Of a stretch of DNA of 64,000 bases, positions 8,743-17,443 are shown piece by piece. Both the position numbers and the translations under genes were made by a program. The stretch comes from Actinoplanes subtropicus (GTDB lineage: Bacteria; Actinomycetota; Actinomycetes; Mycobacteriales; Micromonosporaceae). The notes under the pieces are model-generated. The model worked only from the letters and a program-made list of their open reading frames with translations, made no database searches and had not been told where the DNA came from. The stretch is taken from contig NZ_JOJL01000016.1 in the NCBI RefSeq assembly GCF_000721705.1, positions 1 through 64,000 on the forward strand. The letters run 5' to 3'. How positions within the stretch are numbered: the first letter of the stretch is position 1; each line of letters begins with the position of its first letter.

Positions 8743-8773
8743 GACACTATATCCGTCACGGATACAGTGTCAA
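8743..8773 (-). promoter_or_regulatory. padR promoter with overlapping operator, leaderless
   Basis: On the reverse strand TTGACA (8768-8773) is followed after 16 bases by TATAGT (8746-8751), a near-consensus housekeeping promoter. Only eight bases separate the -10 from the padR ATG (8735-8737), so transcription should begin at or within a base or two of the start codon. The 29 bases 8743-8771 form an inverted repeat with 14-bp arms (13 of 14 pairing) around a one-base centre, covering spacer and -10. A bound PadR dimer would block RNA polymerase. Confidence 0.8.
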
Positions 8774-9019
8774 CGGGTGCGCGAGGGCGCGCCGCCGCAG
8801 GAGGCGTTCTGCGCTCAGAACGGTGCGTGCTTCGCCGGTGGTGGCGACCGCCTTATCACCGCCCGCGCCGCGCATGCTCGCCGAACAATCCTGCAACTCC
8901 AGGCCGGCCGGCTGGCTATGACGGTTTCATTTGGCCCCACCAGGACGGTTTGAGCTGGCTCCACACAATTACATAGCACTATAAAATACGTTAGTCAGAC
9001 GTCCTCTGAGTTGTGCTGG
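8774..9019. other. Intergenic region, AT-rich at its right end
   Basis: About 245 bp between the padR promoter and the 3' end of the nuclease operon. 8930-8968 contains two imperfect repeats, ACGGTTTCATTTGGCCCCAC and ACGGTTTGAGCTGGCTCCAC, which resemble the multiple end repeats of IS21-type elements, but no transposase is present. 8965-9000 is AT-rich and may bend or melt easily. No gene was recognised. Confidence 0.35.
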
Positions 9020-9463
9020 TCATGGGCGCGCCGGTTGGATGTCGTCGACCCGCCAGTGGGAGTTCTCCGGGACCATGACGATGGCCTTCACGCCGTCGTC
9101 GGTGTCGACCACGAACTCGATGCGGTCGGGCCGGCTGACCCGGGATCCGATGTCGCCGCGGAGGCTGCCGGCGACCGGCCGCGTAAAGGCGTCGGTGTGG
9201 ATCCGGTTCTGTAGATCGGACGTCGCCAGCTCAGCGAGTTGTGACCGCCACTCCGTCGTCTCGATATCCTTGCGCACCCAGATGGTCGCGAAGCGAAGGG
9301 CGTTGTCGTACGCCTCCCGGTAGTTCGCCACCGGACCCGTATGCGGCGACACCGTCGAGTTGGAGAACTGCAGCTGACCCGGCTCGTTCCGGGCCGCCGA
9401 CGGCCCGGCACAGGCGCCGGAGAGCCCGATCGCCACGACAGCGAGCGCCACCCTAGTCCTCAT
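9020..9463 (-). CDS. Probable exported NTF2-like protein
   Basis: 147 residues from the ATG at 9463, which overlaps the TAG of the preceding gene by 11 bp. The N terminus is a signal sequence (MRTRVALAVVAIGLSGACAG) with a Cys in an imperfect lipobox; position -3 is Ser rather than Leu, so lipid attachment is uncertain. The rest (REAYDNALRFATIWVRK, SDLQNRIHTDAFTRP, SHWRVDDIQPA) has the pattern of small NTF2-like domains seen in actinobacterial conjugation and cell-envelope proteins. It is the last gene of the nuclease operon. Its role is unknown; a part in secretion or surface retention of the nuclease is a guess. Confidence 0.65.
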   Translation of the reverse strand: MRTRVALAVVAIGLSGACAGPSAARNEPGQLQFSNSTVSPHTGPVANYREAYDNALRFATIWVRKDIETTEWRSQLAELATSDLQNRIHTDAFTRPVAGSLRGDIGSRVSRPDRIEFVVDTDDGVKAIVMVPENSHWRVDDIQPARP

Positions 9464-9917
9464 CGGACTCCAGCTCCGCGAGCGTCGCGTCCGATACGGG
9501 GCCGGTGCGCCACATCTGTACCAGATATTCCTCGTGGCCGTCGCCGGCCTCGCGTCCACGCCACGCGACGCGGGCAGCGTAGGTGCCGGCTCCCGCGGCG
9601 AGCGCGTCCTCGAGGTCGATCGCCAGGGCCGAAGGCTGGTCGATGTAGATCGTTCCGCTCGGGCATTCCACCCGCAGGTCGACGTCGCCGTCCCACGCGT
9701 CATCGCCGCCGACCGGGGCGTCGCCGAGGTGTTCGAAATGCACGGTGACGGCGGATTCCGACGCCGGGCAGACGATGATCTGGCGCCCGTCGGACGCCGC
9801 GATATCGCTTCGGGCCAGCGCCAGTAGGGCGTTCGTCTCGGCGACGCCCGGCTCGCTGATCCAGTCACACACGGCGAAGTACCGGTACGGCAGGATCACT
9901 CGAAATGATTTGGGCAC
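9453..9917 (-). CDS. ComJ/Nin-like protein, probable inhibitor of the adjacent nuclease
   Basis: 154 residues from a GTG, with no signal peptide and strongly acidic (many Asp/Glu, C terminus LAELESDED). From memory the Bacillus ComJ (Nin) protein, which inhibits the nuclease NucA, has a similar order of segments: an SYHQFTVF start (here LPYRYFAVCDW), an AAADG motif (here AASDG), a central strand pair, and an RLSFDLPKGDYQLTCW segment (here ALAIDLEDALAAGAGTYAAR). It lies directly after a NucA/NucB-type nuclease gene (61 bp), the same pairing as Bacillus nucA-comJ. Charge, cytoplasmic location and position all suit an immunity or inhibitor protein. The homology claim rests on eye alignment. Confidence 0.6.
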   Translation of the reverse strand: MPKSFRVILPYRYFAVCDWISEPGVAETNALLALARSDIAASDGRQIIVCPASESAVTVHFEHLGDAPVGGDDAWDGDVDLRVECPSGTIYIDQPSALAIDLEDALAAGAGTYAARVAWRGREAGDGHEEYLVQMWRTGPVSDATLAELESDED

Positions 9918-9978
9918 GGCGCCCTCTCAGCTCGGGACCTGGGGGTAGGCCCGGCAAAGCCGGACCTACCTGACATTA

Positions 9979-11205
9979 CTACGGGATAATGTCGACGTAA
10001 AACGCCTCGTTGTCGAGTATTCGGTTCTGCCAGTAGAAGTCCCTCAGCCGGTTTCCGCCGCCGTCGTTGTTGTCCGCGGCCGGAATAGGGCGGACCGAAT
10101 AGCGTTTGAACCCGCCGTTGGCTTCGGTTCCGTACTTCGCGCCCTCGTAGGTCGAGGCGAACGGGAACTCGTCACATTCAAGCCCGCCGGTCGCGTAGTC
10201 CGGACCCCAGACGTCCTTGCAGGTGGCGATCGACACGGCCCGGTTTTCCTCGATCTTGCCGCTGTCGGTCAACCGGTGCAGGGGTTCGTCCGCGCTCCCG
10301 CCCGGAACGGATTTGCCGACCCAGCTCGGGAAGGTGCGCTGCGGCCGATGCAGCGCGTCGTAGATGTGCAGCGCCGACTTGGGATGGGTGTCGCTGCTGA
10401 GCCACAGCCGGTAGATGAGCGGCGCCGACGTGAAGACGGAGCCGTAGTTGCGCCCCACCACCGTCTGGCCCGCCGAGTCGAACCGGACCCTCGACTCGAA
10501 GACAGACGTCGGCAAGCCGGGAACGATCTCGTCGCCCGGGGCGGGAATCACCTGCACAGTCATCGTGAGGCCCATCGGGACCAGCAGTTCGGCGCCGGCG
10601 CCGGTCGCCGGGTCCGACGTGTAGGTCAGGCCACGACTCGGCTTCAGCAGCCAGTTCGCGAATTCGTCGGTCAGGCCGGTCTGATCGGTGCAGGTGACGG
10701 TCGGCGATCCTGGGCAGCCCTGAATCGAGAACTGCAGCGTGGTGAGCGGCCAGTTGATCACATAGCCGGGTTCGGTCTTGAACTCGATGTTCTCGGCGCT
10801 GACCAAGTAGTCGACCTGACGGACCCCGTTGTTGGCGTAACCGAGCACCCAGAGGTCGTAGTCGGCGTGGCCGGCCTCCTTGCCCGTCTCAAGGTCGATG
10901 GCCGTGGTGGTCAGGCTGCCAGTCTTGCAGGCCAGCATCCGATCCCGGAGCCATCCTTCCAGCGTGGCCGACGCCTGCGGCTTGCGCAGCTCACACTCGG
11001 CGCGCAGGTCGACCGGGTCGTCCTGCAGTTGGGCCGCAGCCTTGGCCTGACCTCCGACCGCGCCGGTCATCGGCCGCATGGTGGTGACGAACGTCAACTG
11101 GTCACCGTCGGCCGCGGAGGCGGCGACCGGGCCTGGTGCCACCGCTGTGAGTATCACGGCGATCGTGGACAGGGCTATTGCCTTGAGCTTCCAGCGATTT
11201 CGCAT
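9979..11205 (-). CDS. Secreted nuclease with C-terminal NucA/NucB domain
   Basis: 408 residues from the ATG at 11205, which has a GGGG ribosome site; a longer start is possible but would overlap the upstream gene. A signal peptide (LKAIALSTIAVILTAVAPG) leads to about 270 residues of unassigned beta-rich sequence. The last 90 residues fit the NucA/NucB deoxyribonuclease domain: ECDEFPFASTYEGAKYG corresponds to the DEWP segment of NucB, and PAADNNDGGGNRLRDFYWQN to its DNRGAG segment, ending FYVDI. Family members cut DNA without sequence preference outside the cell. It lies 11 bp after the lectin-like gene and is followed by a ComJ-like gene. The large N-terminal domain is not in Bacillus NucA/NucB and may be a delivery or binding part. 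Confidence 0.75.
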   Translation of the reverse strand: MRNRWKLKAIALSTIAVILTAVAPGPVAASAADGDQLTFVTTMRPMTGAVGGQAKAAAQLQDDPVDLRAECELRKPQASATLEGWLRDRMLACKTGSLTTTAIDLETGKEAGHADYDLWVLGYANNGVRQVDYLVSAENIEFKTEPGYVINWPLTTLQFSIQGCPGSPTVTCTDQTGLTDEFANWLLKPSRGLTYTSDPATGAGAELLVPMGLTMTVQVIPAPGDEIVPGLPTSVFESRVRFDSAGQTVVGRNYGSVFTSAPLIYRLWLSSDTHPKSALHIYDALHRPQRTFPSWVGKSVPGGSADEPLHRLTDSGKIEENRAVSIATCKDVWGPDYATGGLECDEFPFASTYEGAKYGTEANGGFKRYSVRPIPAADNNDGGGNRLRDFYWQNRILDNEAFYVDIIP

Positions 11206-11216
11206 TCCCCGCACCC

Positions 11217-13016
11217 CTACTTCGAAGCCGTGGTCGGACGGTTGGTGCAGGCGGTTCCGAGGCATGCATCCACCAGGACGCCGGTCGCGGCGTCATAAGC
11301 GAGCACGAAGCCGCGGTACGAGCCGGCTGCGGCGCGGCCGTGCTGGAAACCAGACACCATGGCCGTGCCCGAGACGACCAGCAGCGGCTCACCGGGCGCG
11401 AGAAGCGACGAGCGCAGGGCGCCGGCCGGTACGGTCTTGACGATCAGCGCGATTTTCGACCCAGGCGGCTTGCCGTTCTGGGTGCGCAGCTCCTTTCTGG
11501 CCGCGACCCGGGCCTGCGCCGCGGTCATCGCGGACTGCCGTGTCCGACTGAGTTTCGCCGGGGCTCTTGCGCCGAGGTTGCATTGCAGCCGGGCGGCGAC
11601 GCAGGCGCCGAGACCCGGCACGATGCGGAGGCAGTCGGTCGGCGTGTTCTGCATGCAGGCGTGCAACTGCTGCTGGTTGACTCCGTTGATCGTTGCCGAC
11701 GGGATCGACGGGGCGAGCGGGCCGACGGGCGTCGCCGCGGCGGGCTGGGTGAAGCCGATGCTATCCATGTCCGATCCGCTGTTCGGGTTCGCCACGGTTT
11801 TGATCGACACGCCGACGCAGTTGGGTGCGGCCGAGGGCAGCGTGGTCGAGGGACCGTCGCACTGCCGGTCGTTGACCACCGTTGCCGCGGCGGGCAGCCG
11901 TTGCCACACCCCGTTCGGGTCGAGCGCCTGCACCCGGTGCTCGATCCCGCTCGGCAGGACCGCGGTGCCGTCGTCGCGCTTGGTGACGCCGGTCTCGAGG
12001 TAGGAGATACCGGAGCCCTCCGAGTGCGTGGTGGTGCCGACGGTGTCGTAGTCGTACAGGATGTCCACCTTGCCGCCTGGCGAGCTGAGTGCCATGTACG
12101 TGTGGTTGCGTCCGTCACCGACGGAGCCTCCGGCTGCGGCGCTCAGGCTGTGGTACTCGGCGAATCCCGGTGCGCTCTCCAGCCAGTACGCCTCGTCCGT
12201 GATCGTCGGCGAAGTGGTGCCGTTCCCGGTGGTGTAGGCATTTCCCCAGCCGACCTCGAACCAGTCCGGCACCCGGTCGAAGAACTGGCTGTCGACCGTC
12301 TTGCCACCCAGGTATTGCCCGATCTCGGCGTTCTTCCCGCTGGTGAACGAGGCGAGTGACTGCTTCCAATTCCCGAACAACCCGGTCCGCGGCGGGTTGT
12401 AGCTCTGGCATGTGGCGGTCACGTCCACCGTGGGGCAGATGCCCACCCCAGGACGGACCCGCCACCGCTCGCCTGACTCGTCACTGGAGTAGCACGAGTC
12501 CTGGTTGATACGGCTCGGGTCGGTGCTGGGATGACTGTCGGCGTTCAGGCACTCGCCGGCCCTGCCACTGGCGAACGCCCGCAGCCGGTATCCCGTCGCG
12601 GTCGTGGGCGCCGTGTTGGTGTAGAGCCATGAGCCGGAGAGATTGCACGGCTGCAGATACACACCGAAATGCGCGTTGGGCGTCATGCACAAGCCGGACG
12701 CCGCGTTGCGCACCAAGAAGATGTAGCCGAGCGTCGTTTTCGTGACGCTTTCGAAGGTCCACCGTTGCAGGCTCGCGTTGGCGTTGGTGTCCGGCACATA
12801 CGCCGCCATCGTGAGGTAGGACCCGGTCGTCTTCGCGGTAGCGGCCAGAACCACGGAGCGATCGGTCAAGCCGATGACCAGCGGAGCCGAAACCGCCGCG
12901 CCGGCCGGCACCTCGCTCAGATAGTTCGTCAGGACCGTTGTCGGCAGGATGAGCAGCATAGCCATGAGCGCAGGTCGTAACCGGCCTCGGAGAACAGATT
13001 TGCACCGCAATCGCAA
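11217..13016 (-). CDS. Large secreted protein with ricin-type lectin-like N-terminal half
   Basis: I start it at the TTG at 13014-13016 because GGAGG lies seven bases upstream and the next residues (RLRCKSVLRGRLRPALMAML) form a signal peptide; about 599 residues. Residues about 55-200 look like a beta-trefoil lectin: ASLQRWTFESVTKTTLGYI, NAASGLCMTPN, GRAGECLNADSHPS, repeated QxW-like spacing. The middle (residues 230-420) has no recognised family. The last 100 residues are hydrophilic, then a beta-rich end (KIALIVKTVPAG, GFVLAYDAATGVLVDACLG). It is the first gene of the nuclease operon, so it may bind target cells, act as carrier, or be a toxin itself. Confidence 0.65.
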   Translation of the reverse strand: MRLRCKSVLRGRLRPALMAMLLILPTTVLTNYLSEVPAGAAVSAPLVIGLTDRSVVLAATAKTTGSYLTMAAYVPDTNANASLQRWTFESVTKTTLGYIFLVRNAASGLCMTPNAHFGVYLQPCNLSGSWLYTNTAPTTATGYRLRAFASGRAGECLNADSHPSTDPSRINQDSCYSSDESGERWRVRPGVGICPTVDVTATCQSYNPPRTGLFGNWKQSLASFTSGKNAEIGQYLGGKTVDSQFFDRVPDWFEVGWGNAYTTGNGTTSPTITDEAYWLESAPGFAEYHSLSAAAGGSVGDGRNHTYMALSSPGGKVDILYDYDTVGTTTHSEGSGISYLETGVTKRDDGTAVLPSGIEHRVQALDPNGVWQRLPAAATVVNDRQCDGPSTTLPSAAPNCVGVSIKTVANPNSGSDMDSIGFTQPAAATPVGPLAPSIPSATINGVNQQQLHACMQNTPTDCLRIVPGLGACVAARLQCNLGARAPAKLSRTRQSAMTAAQARVAARKELRTQNGKPPGSKIALIVKTVPAGALRSSLLAPGEPLLVVSGTAMVSGFQHGRAAAGSYRGFVLAYDAATGVLVDACLGTACTNRPTTASK

Positions 13017-13259
13017 GGCAACGCCTCCAACGAGAAACGTCGGGGGCGAAAGGTCCGGCAACCGGAATACTCCGGCCACGCACACGCACGCAGCGCTGTC
13101 GACGGCCGCAGAAATCACCCGCCCCCCGCTGGGGTGTCGCCGCGACCGACGACAGAAATTCGATGTTGGTCTATGCTTCCATGGATCGGCGTGAGTTGTC
13201 CACCCTGTTAACAGTGGCCGCTGGTCCTGCTCTGCGCTCGGTAGGGAGGGAGGGAAACC

Positions 13260-13481
13260 TCAGATTGGCTGGGAACAGCGAGGCTCAGTACTACCGACGA
13301 AGCGACCAACGCCGTACCCGATTCCAGCACCGGCCAGCACCAGCGACGCGATCACCGCCCAGCCGAAAACGTTCAGGCGCACGCAGCGAAACGGTCGAGC
13401 ATAGGTCCGCAGCGAGCGCCACCGACTCGTCGGCCGCTCTATCCGGCGTATCGACGTCGCACGGCACCTCCGCTGACGCAA
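13260..13481 (-). CDS. Possible small single-span membrane protein
   Basis: About 73 codons. The N-terminal half is Arg-rich and may be a wrong frame. The C-terminal half reads VFGWAVIASLVLAGAGIGYG, a good membrane helix. In the adjacent frame an acidic start beginning MLASAEVPCDVDTPDRAADE has better codon use, so the true gene may be that frame joined to this tail by a frameshift near 13390. No family was recognised. Confidence 0.3.
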   Translation of the reverse strand: MRQRRCRATSIRRIERPTSRWRSLRTYARPFRCVRLNVFGWAVIASLVLAGAGIGYGVGRFVGSTEPRCSQPI

Positions 13482-14121
13482 GCATTGGCTACCCGGCGCA
13501 CCATCCTGACATGCCGCGAGTCGAGCGCTACTTAGCGTGATGGGTGACCAAGTTGCTCAGGCCGTGCAGATCGCTCGTACCTCAGACGACGACAACCTTC
13601 GGCATCGAATGGAGATCCAGTTCGTGCGCGAGGGATGACCACGACCGGTCGACACCATCCGGTTGCGCCGCAGTCCGGATCAGCGGGCCGCGCGCTTACC
13701 TGCACGCGGGAATCTGTCCAGAGGTATTTTCGTGTCTGTTTGAAGTGGTTTGAGCAGGGTGGTGGTGTCTCGCCGGGGTGGGCTTGGCGAGTTTCGGGTG
13801 TGGGGCGGTGTGCCGGTGTCGCGGCTCCTCGGGGGTTTGGGTTGGTCGCTCGCGTTGCCGTACGGGGTGGTGGCGGGGTGGCAGCCAGACTTACCTACGG
13901 CCGTCGGACGCGACGTCGTGTCCGCGACATGATGATTGATCGGGTGGCCCCCTGCCGGGGTGCGGCCGCTCAGTCTCATTAGGCCGTCCGCGGTCATCGA
14001 CGGTGATGTCGGTGGTGGCGCGGTCTGACAAGTGCGTGCCGGGAGCTGGCCGCGGTTGGTGCCCGTCATCGGTTGATGGTGGACTGGCCGGTTCCTCGCC
14101 GGATCCGGTGCCGTACTTGGT
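13482..14121. other. Gene-poor stretch beside the truncated IS110
   Basis: A 32-codon frame at 13540-13638 (MGDQVAQAVQIARTSDDDNL onward) has no clear ribosome site and may be a relic. 13740-14065 is a G/T-rich strand without coding bias and probably belongs to the 3' flank of the IS110 element. No RNA gene or terminator was recognised. Confidence 0.4.
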
Positions 14122-14931
14122 TCAGCGGGCGATGGTCGTGGGTGCGGCCGGTTGGGCGACGATGGTGAACGCGTCGTCGCCGAGCCCGGTCAGGATGTGC
14201 GCGGTCTGCCGGACGATCCGGCGGGCCTGTGACAGGCAGGCCCGGTTGGCGTCGTAACGATCCTTGACTTGGGTGTAGTAGCTGTAGCCGGGTGCGCACG
14301 GGCGGGCGGAGGTCTTGGCGGCCTCGAACAGCAGCCAGCGCAGCACCTCCGGGCCCTGCCAGGAGAGCCGGCCCGGGCTGCGTTTGCCGTCCGAGGAGTG
14401 CACGGTGATGTCCAGCCCGACGAACCGGACCGCCTTGCGCGATGAGGAGAACCGGTCGGCGCCGCCGAGCCAGGCGCACAACGCGAGCGAGCTGAGCGGG
14501 CCGACGCCGTAGATCTCGTGCATCAGGACCCGGGCGCCTTTGACGCCACGGGCGGTCGACAGCAGCCGGCGGCGCAGCCGGTCGAGGTGGTCGGCGAGCA
14601 CGTCCATGATGGCCAGGGCGGTGTTGACCTGCAGCCGGCCGGAGACCGACAGTTGCTCGTCGACGATCGTTCGGAGCCGGGCCCGGTCGCCGCGGATGAT
14701 TCCGGCCTGCCCGGGTGCGGTGGTGCCGTGATGGAAGCAGACCGCTTGGATGCGTTGCGCCCAGGCGGTGTGCTGGGTCCGCAAATCTTGGTGGAGCTCG
14801 AGCAGAGCCCGCCATTCGAGGACCTGTTCCGGCGGGATGTAGCACTCGGGCAGCCGGCCCGCTGCGAGCAGCTCGCGCAGCAGTTTCGCGTCGGCCTTAT
14901 CGGTCTTGGCCCGCCGCTTCGGACCGCGCAA
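14122..14931 (-). pseudogene. IS110-family transposase lacking its N terminus
   Basis: The 269 codons keep part of the DEDD domain (RRAKTDKADAKLLRELLAAG) and the whole transposase_20 region (GARVLMHEIYGVGPLSSLAL, FSSSRKAVRFVGLDI, SPGRLSWQGPEVLRWLLFEA, NRACLSQARRIVRQTAHIL). The first hundred or so residues of the usual 380-400, with the initial catalytic Asp and Glu, are absent. Homology stops at about 14935, where a different coding sequence begins on the other strand. It cannot be active alone. Confidence 0.85.
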
Positions 14932-14967
14932 CGAGGAAGTCGCTCAGGAGGTACTCGCCGCCCGGCG

Positions 14968-15465
14968 GTGGCTCACGCTTCCGTCGCCGGCGGTGCGTCG
15001 GCCGCGGTGGCCGCGCTGATCCTGCATGGGGCGGAAGCGGTGAACAACCTGACGCTCCGCGGCTGGGCCGAAGCGCACCATCTGTCGCCGGCCGCGAGAT
15101 TGCTGGCCGCCGGCGTCGTGGTCGCCAGCGTCGTCGGGCGAGTCTCGCTCAGCAGCATGCCTAGTGTTCCGCCGGTGCGGCTCGGCACCATCGCGTTGCT
15201 GGCCACGTTCCTTTCCGGTGCCATCCCCGAGGTCAGCTACCTGTTCATTGCCCTCGCCGCGGCCATGCTTCTCGCGGCGCTGACCTCGCAAACAACCGCC
15301 GCCCGCTGGTGGGCGCTGTTACCCGGGACAATGCTGCTCGCGTCGCCCTTCCGCCCGCACCGCCCCGCGGATCAGACCTGGCTCGTGCTCAGTCAACTGT
15401 TTCTCCTCGCCGGCGCGCTGGCAGCCGTGAGGCCCCGCCCCGGTTACTTGGTGAAGGTGAAGTAG
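14968..15465 (+). CDS. Small multi-span membrane protein, possibly 5'-truncated
   Basis: From the GTG at 14968 about 165 residues with four or five hydrophobic segments: SVAGGASAAVAALILHG, ARLLAAGVVVASVVGRVSL, LGTIALLATFLSGAIPEVSY, FIALAAAMLLAAL and WLVLSQLFLLAGALAA. The frame stays open leftward to the broken IS110, and the good ribosome-like AGGAGG (14945-14950) is too far from this GTG, so the true start may have been lost to the insertion. It ends 22 bp inside the 3' end of the convergent secreted protein gene. No family was recognised. Confidence 0.5.
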   Translation: MAHASVAGGASAAVAALILHGAEAVNNLTLRGWAEAHHLSPAARLLAAGVVVASVVGRVSLSSMPSVPPVRLGTIALLATFLSGAIPEVSYLFIALAAAMLLAALTSQTTAARWWALLPGTMLLASPFRPHRPADQTWLVLSQLFLLAGALAAVRPRPGYLVKVK

Positions 15466-17369
15466 CGGTAGGTGCCGTACGTCGTGTAGTTGAGGGTGTC
15501 GCCTGAGGTGGTGGGGAGGTAGGCGGCGCGCACGCGGTACTTGGCGCCGACGGAGTGGGTTCCGGTCAGGGTGTACGTGGACTTGCCCGCGCTGGTGAGC
15601 GCCAGCGTGTATGCCTTCCACGCGTGCCAGGCGCCACCGGAGTAGTACTCGAACGAGAGGCGCTGCTTGCGGCCCGAGCCGGGGGTCATCGTCGTGGTGA
15701 AGACCGGGTTCGTGGCCTTGCGGAAGTAGTAGTAGCCGGAGGCGGTCCGGTACTGCTTGGTGATCGCGGTGTTGACGTTGACCTTCGTGTAGAGCACCGA
15801 CTGTTCCACGTGCGGCTGATACCAGTTGTCGCCGGCGAAGGTTGCTGTCACGACGGCGTTGCGGGTGAGCGGCACGGTGATGCTCAGGTTGCCGTTGGCG
15901 TCGACCGCGGCCTTGCGCACCAGGTGGTTCGGCTGGTCGTTGCCGGCCGGGTCGAGCCACAGCTCGACGATTCGGCTGTTTCGGGTGGCGCCGAGGTGGG
16001 CGGTCACGGTGGTCTTCGTGCCGTACGCGTTCACCGAGCCGTTGCGGGTCAGCGTCAGGTCGGGCCAGTCGCCCTGCACGTCCTCCGGGATCCATCCGGA
16101 CGAGGGCAGGTGGTCGGCGTCGCCGGCGTAGGTGGCGGTCCAGGTGTTGATGTCGCGGTCGGTCGGCGTGTCGGTGAAGGAGAACTGGCCGTTGGCGTCG
16201 GTGGTCACGGTGGCGATCGGCCGCTTCTGCTGTTCGGCGTCGTCGCGGGTGATCGTCAGCGTGGAGCCGGCGGGCACCCCGCCGGACACGACGCCGGTGA
16301 AGACGGACTGCTCGTTACGCCAGGCGGCGTGCGGGCCGGTGAACGTGATGCGGGTGGTCACCGGTTCGTACAGCGCCTGGTAGTGGTGGTTGCCCGAGCC
16401 GGTGACCAGGAACAGCCGCTTGCCGTCGGGATCCCAGACGACCCCGTTGGGCGTGATCTCGTCGGCGAGGTGGTAGGCGTGCTCGCCGTCGACCTCGCGG
16501 GTGACGACGTCGGTCTCGCCCAGAGGCGTACGGCTGGCGATGGCGATCCGGCCGTCGGCGGCGACGTCCATCGCGGTACCGATGGTGGTGGCGTACTGGC
16601 CGAGGACGCTCAGGTCGGTGCTGGAGAGCCGGAAAACGCCGCTGGAGCCGCCGGCGATCACCTCGCTGCCGTCGGGGGACAGTTCGATGCTGTTCAGGTA
16701 GCCGACGCCGTCGATGGACGACTTCTGCGCGACCAGTCGGTCGGTCCCCGTCGAGACGTCGTAGACGGCGATGCCGTTGCCGAAGGCGACCCGGCCGTCT
16801 TCGCCCAACGCGATCAGGTTGGGCGCGCCGGGGACGGCGGCGATCAACGGGGTGTAGTTGGTGAACGGCGGAATCCCGGTGTAGCTGTGCAGCGTGACCG
16901 CTTTGCTGTCCAGGTCGACGGAGCCGAAGTTGCCGGGGTAGGTGAACCAGAGCTTCCCGCCCGCCACCACCACGTCGGTGGCGGGCACCCCGGCGGTGTC
17001 GTAGCGCGCGTACGCCCGCTGGGTCTCGGTGGAGAACGCGACGATCGCCCGCATGCCGGGCACCGCCGCGTAGAGCGTCGTCGAGTCGGCCGACAGCGCC
17101 AGCCCGGACACGCCCGTCAGGCCGGCGGTCGCCCGGCCCGGGTACCCACTGGCGTACGGCGTGAACGACACCGTGCCGTTCTTCGGGTCGGCGGCGATCA
17201 ACTGGTGGTGGACGCTGTCCACCGCGAGGTCGCCGAGCGAGAGCAGACCGACGTAGAACGGATGACTGGGGTTGGTGACGGGGGCCGGCACCGTGTCCGC
17301 CCGGGCAACGGCCGCGCCGGCGGAAACGAGAATGCCGGCGGCCGCGACGGCGGCGAGAACGAGACGCAC
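15444..17369 (-). CDS. Secreted beta-propeller protein with Ig-like repeats
   Basis: 641 residues from a GTG. A signal peptide (VLAAVAAAGILVSAGAAVARA) is followed by about 320 residues with YVTN/NHL-like propeller rhythm: DLAVDSVHHQLIAAD, SGLALSADSTTLYAAV, NSIELSPDGSEVIAGG, GVVWDPDGKRLFLVTG. Then come two Ig-like domains of the bacterial repeat kind (VTTDANGQFSFTDTPTD and AAVDANGNLSITVPLTR) and a C-terminal beta domain rich in Tyr. It is likely an exported surface protein for ligand or cell-wall binding; no catalytic motif was seen. It lies 74 bp after another secreted Ig-like protein read in the same direction, so the two may be co-transcribed. Confidence 0.75.
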   Translation of the reverse strand: MRLVLAAVAAAGILVSAGAAVARADTVPAPVTNPSHPFYVGLLSLGDLAVDSVHHQLIAADPKNGTVSFTPYASGYPGRATAGLTGVSGLALSADSTTLYAAVPGMRAIVAFSTETQRAYARYDTAGVPATDVVVAGGKLWFTYPGNFGSVDLDSKAVTLHSYTGIPPFTNYTPLIAAVPGAPNLIALGEDGRVAFGNGIAVYDVSTGTDRLVAQKSSIDGVGYLNSIELSPDGSEVIAGGSSGVFRLSSTDLSVLGQYATTIGTAMDVAADGRIAIASRTPLGETDVVTREVDGEHAYHLADEITPNGVVWDPDGKRLFLVTGSGNHHYQALYEPVTTRITFTGPHAAWRNEQSVFTGVVSGGVPAGSTLTITRDDAEQQKRPIATVTTDANGQFSFTDTPTDRDINTWTATYAGDADHLPSSGWIPEDVQGDWPDLTLTRNGSVNAYGTKTTVTAHLGATRNSRIVELWLDPAGNDQPNHLVRKAAVDANGNLSITVPLTRNAVVTATFAGDNWYQPHVEQSVLYTKVNVNTAITKQYRTASGYYYFRKATNPVFTTTMTPGSGRKQRLSFEYYSGGAWHAWKAYTLALTSAGKSTYTLTGTHSVGAKYRVRAAYLPTTSGDTLNYTTYGTYRYFTFTK

Positions 17370-17443
17370 GCCGAGACGCTACGGCAGAGATCCGCGAACG
17401 TTGATCGGCCAAACGGTTGAAACGGAACCGTCACGTCGCGACG

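Noticed and set aside
8921..8966. IS21 terminus
   Set aside because: Two imperfect 20-bp repeats look like IS21 ends, but no istA or istB sequence is present and the match is from memory, so it is only mentioned in the intergenic entry.
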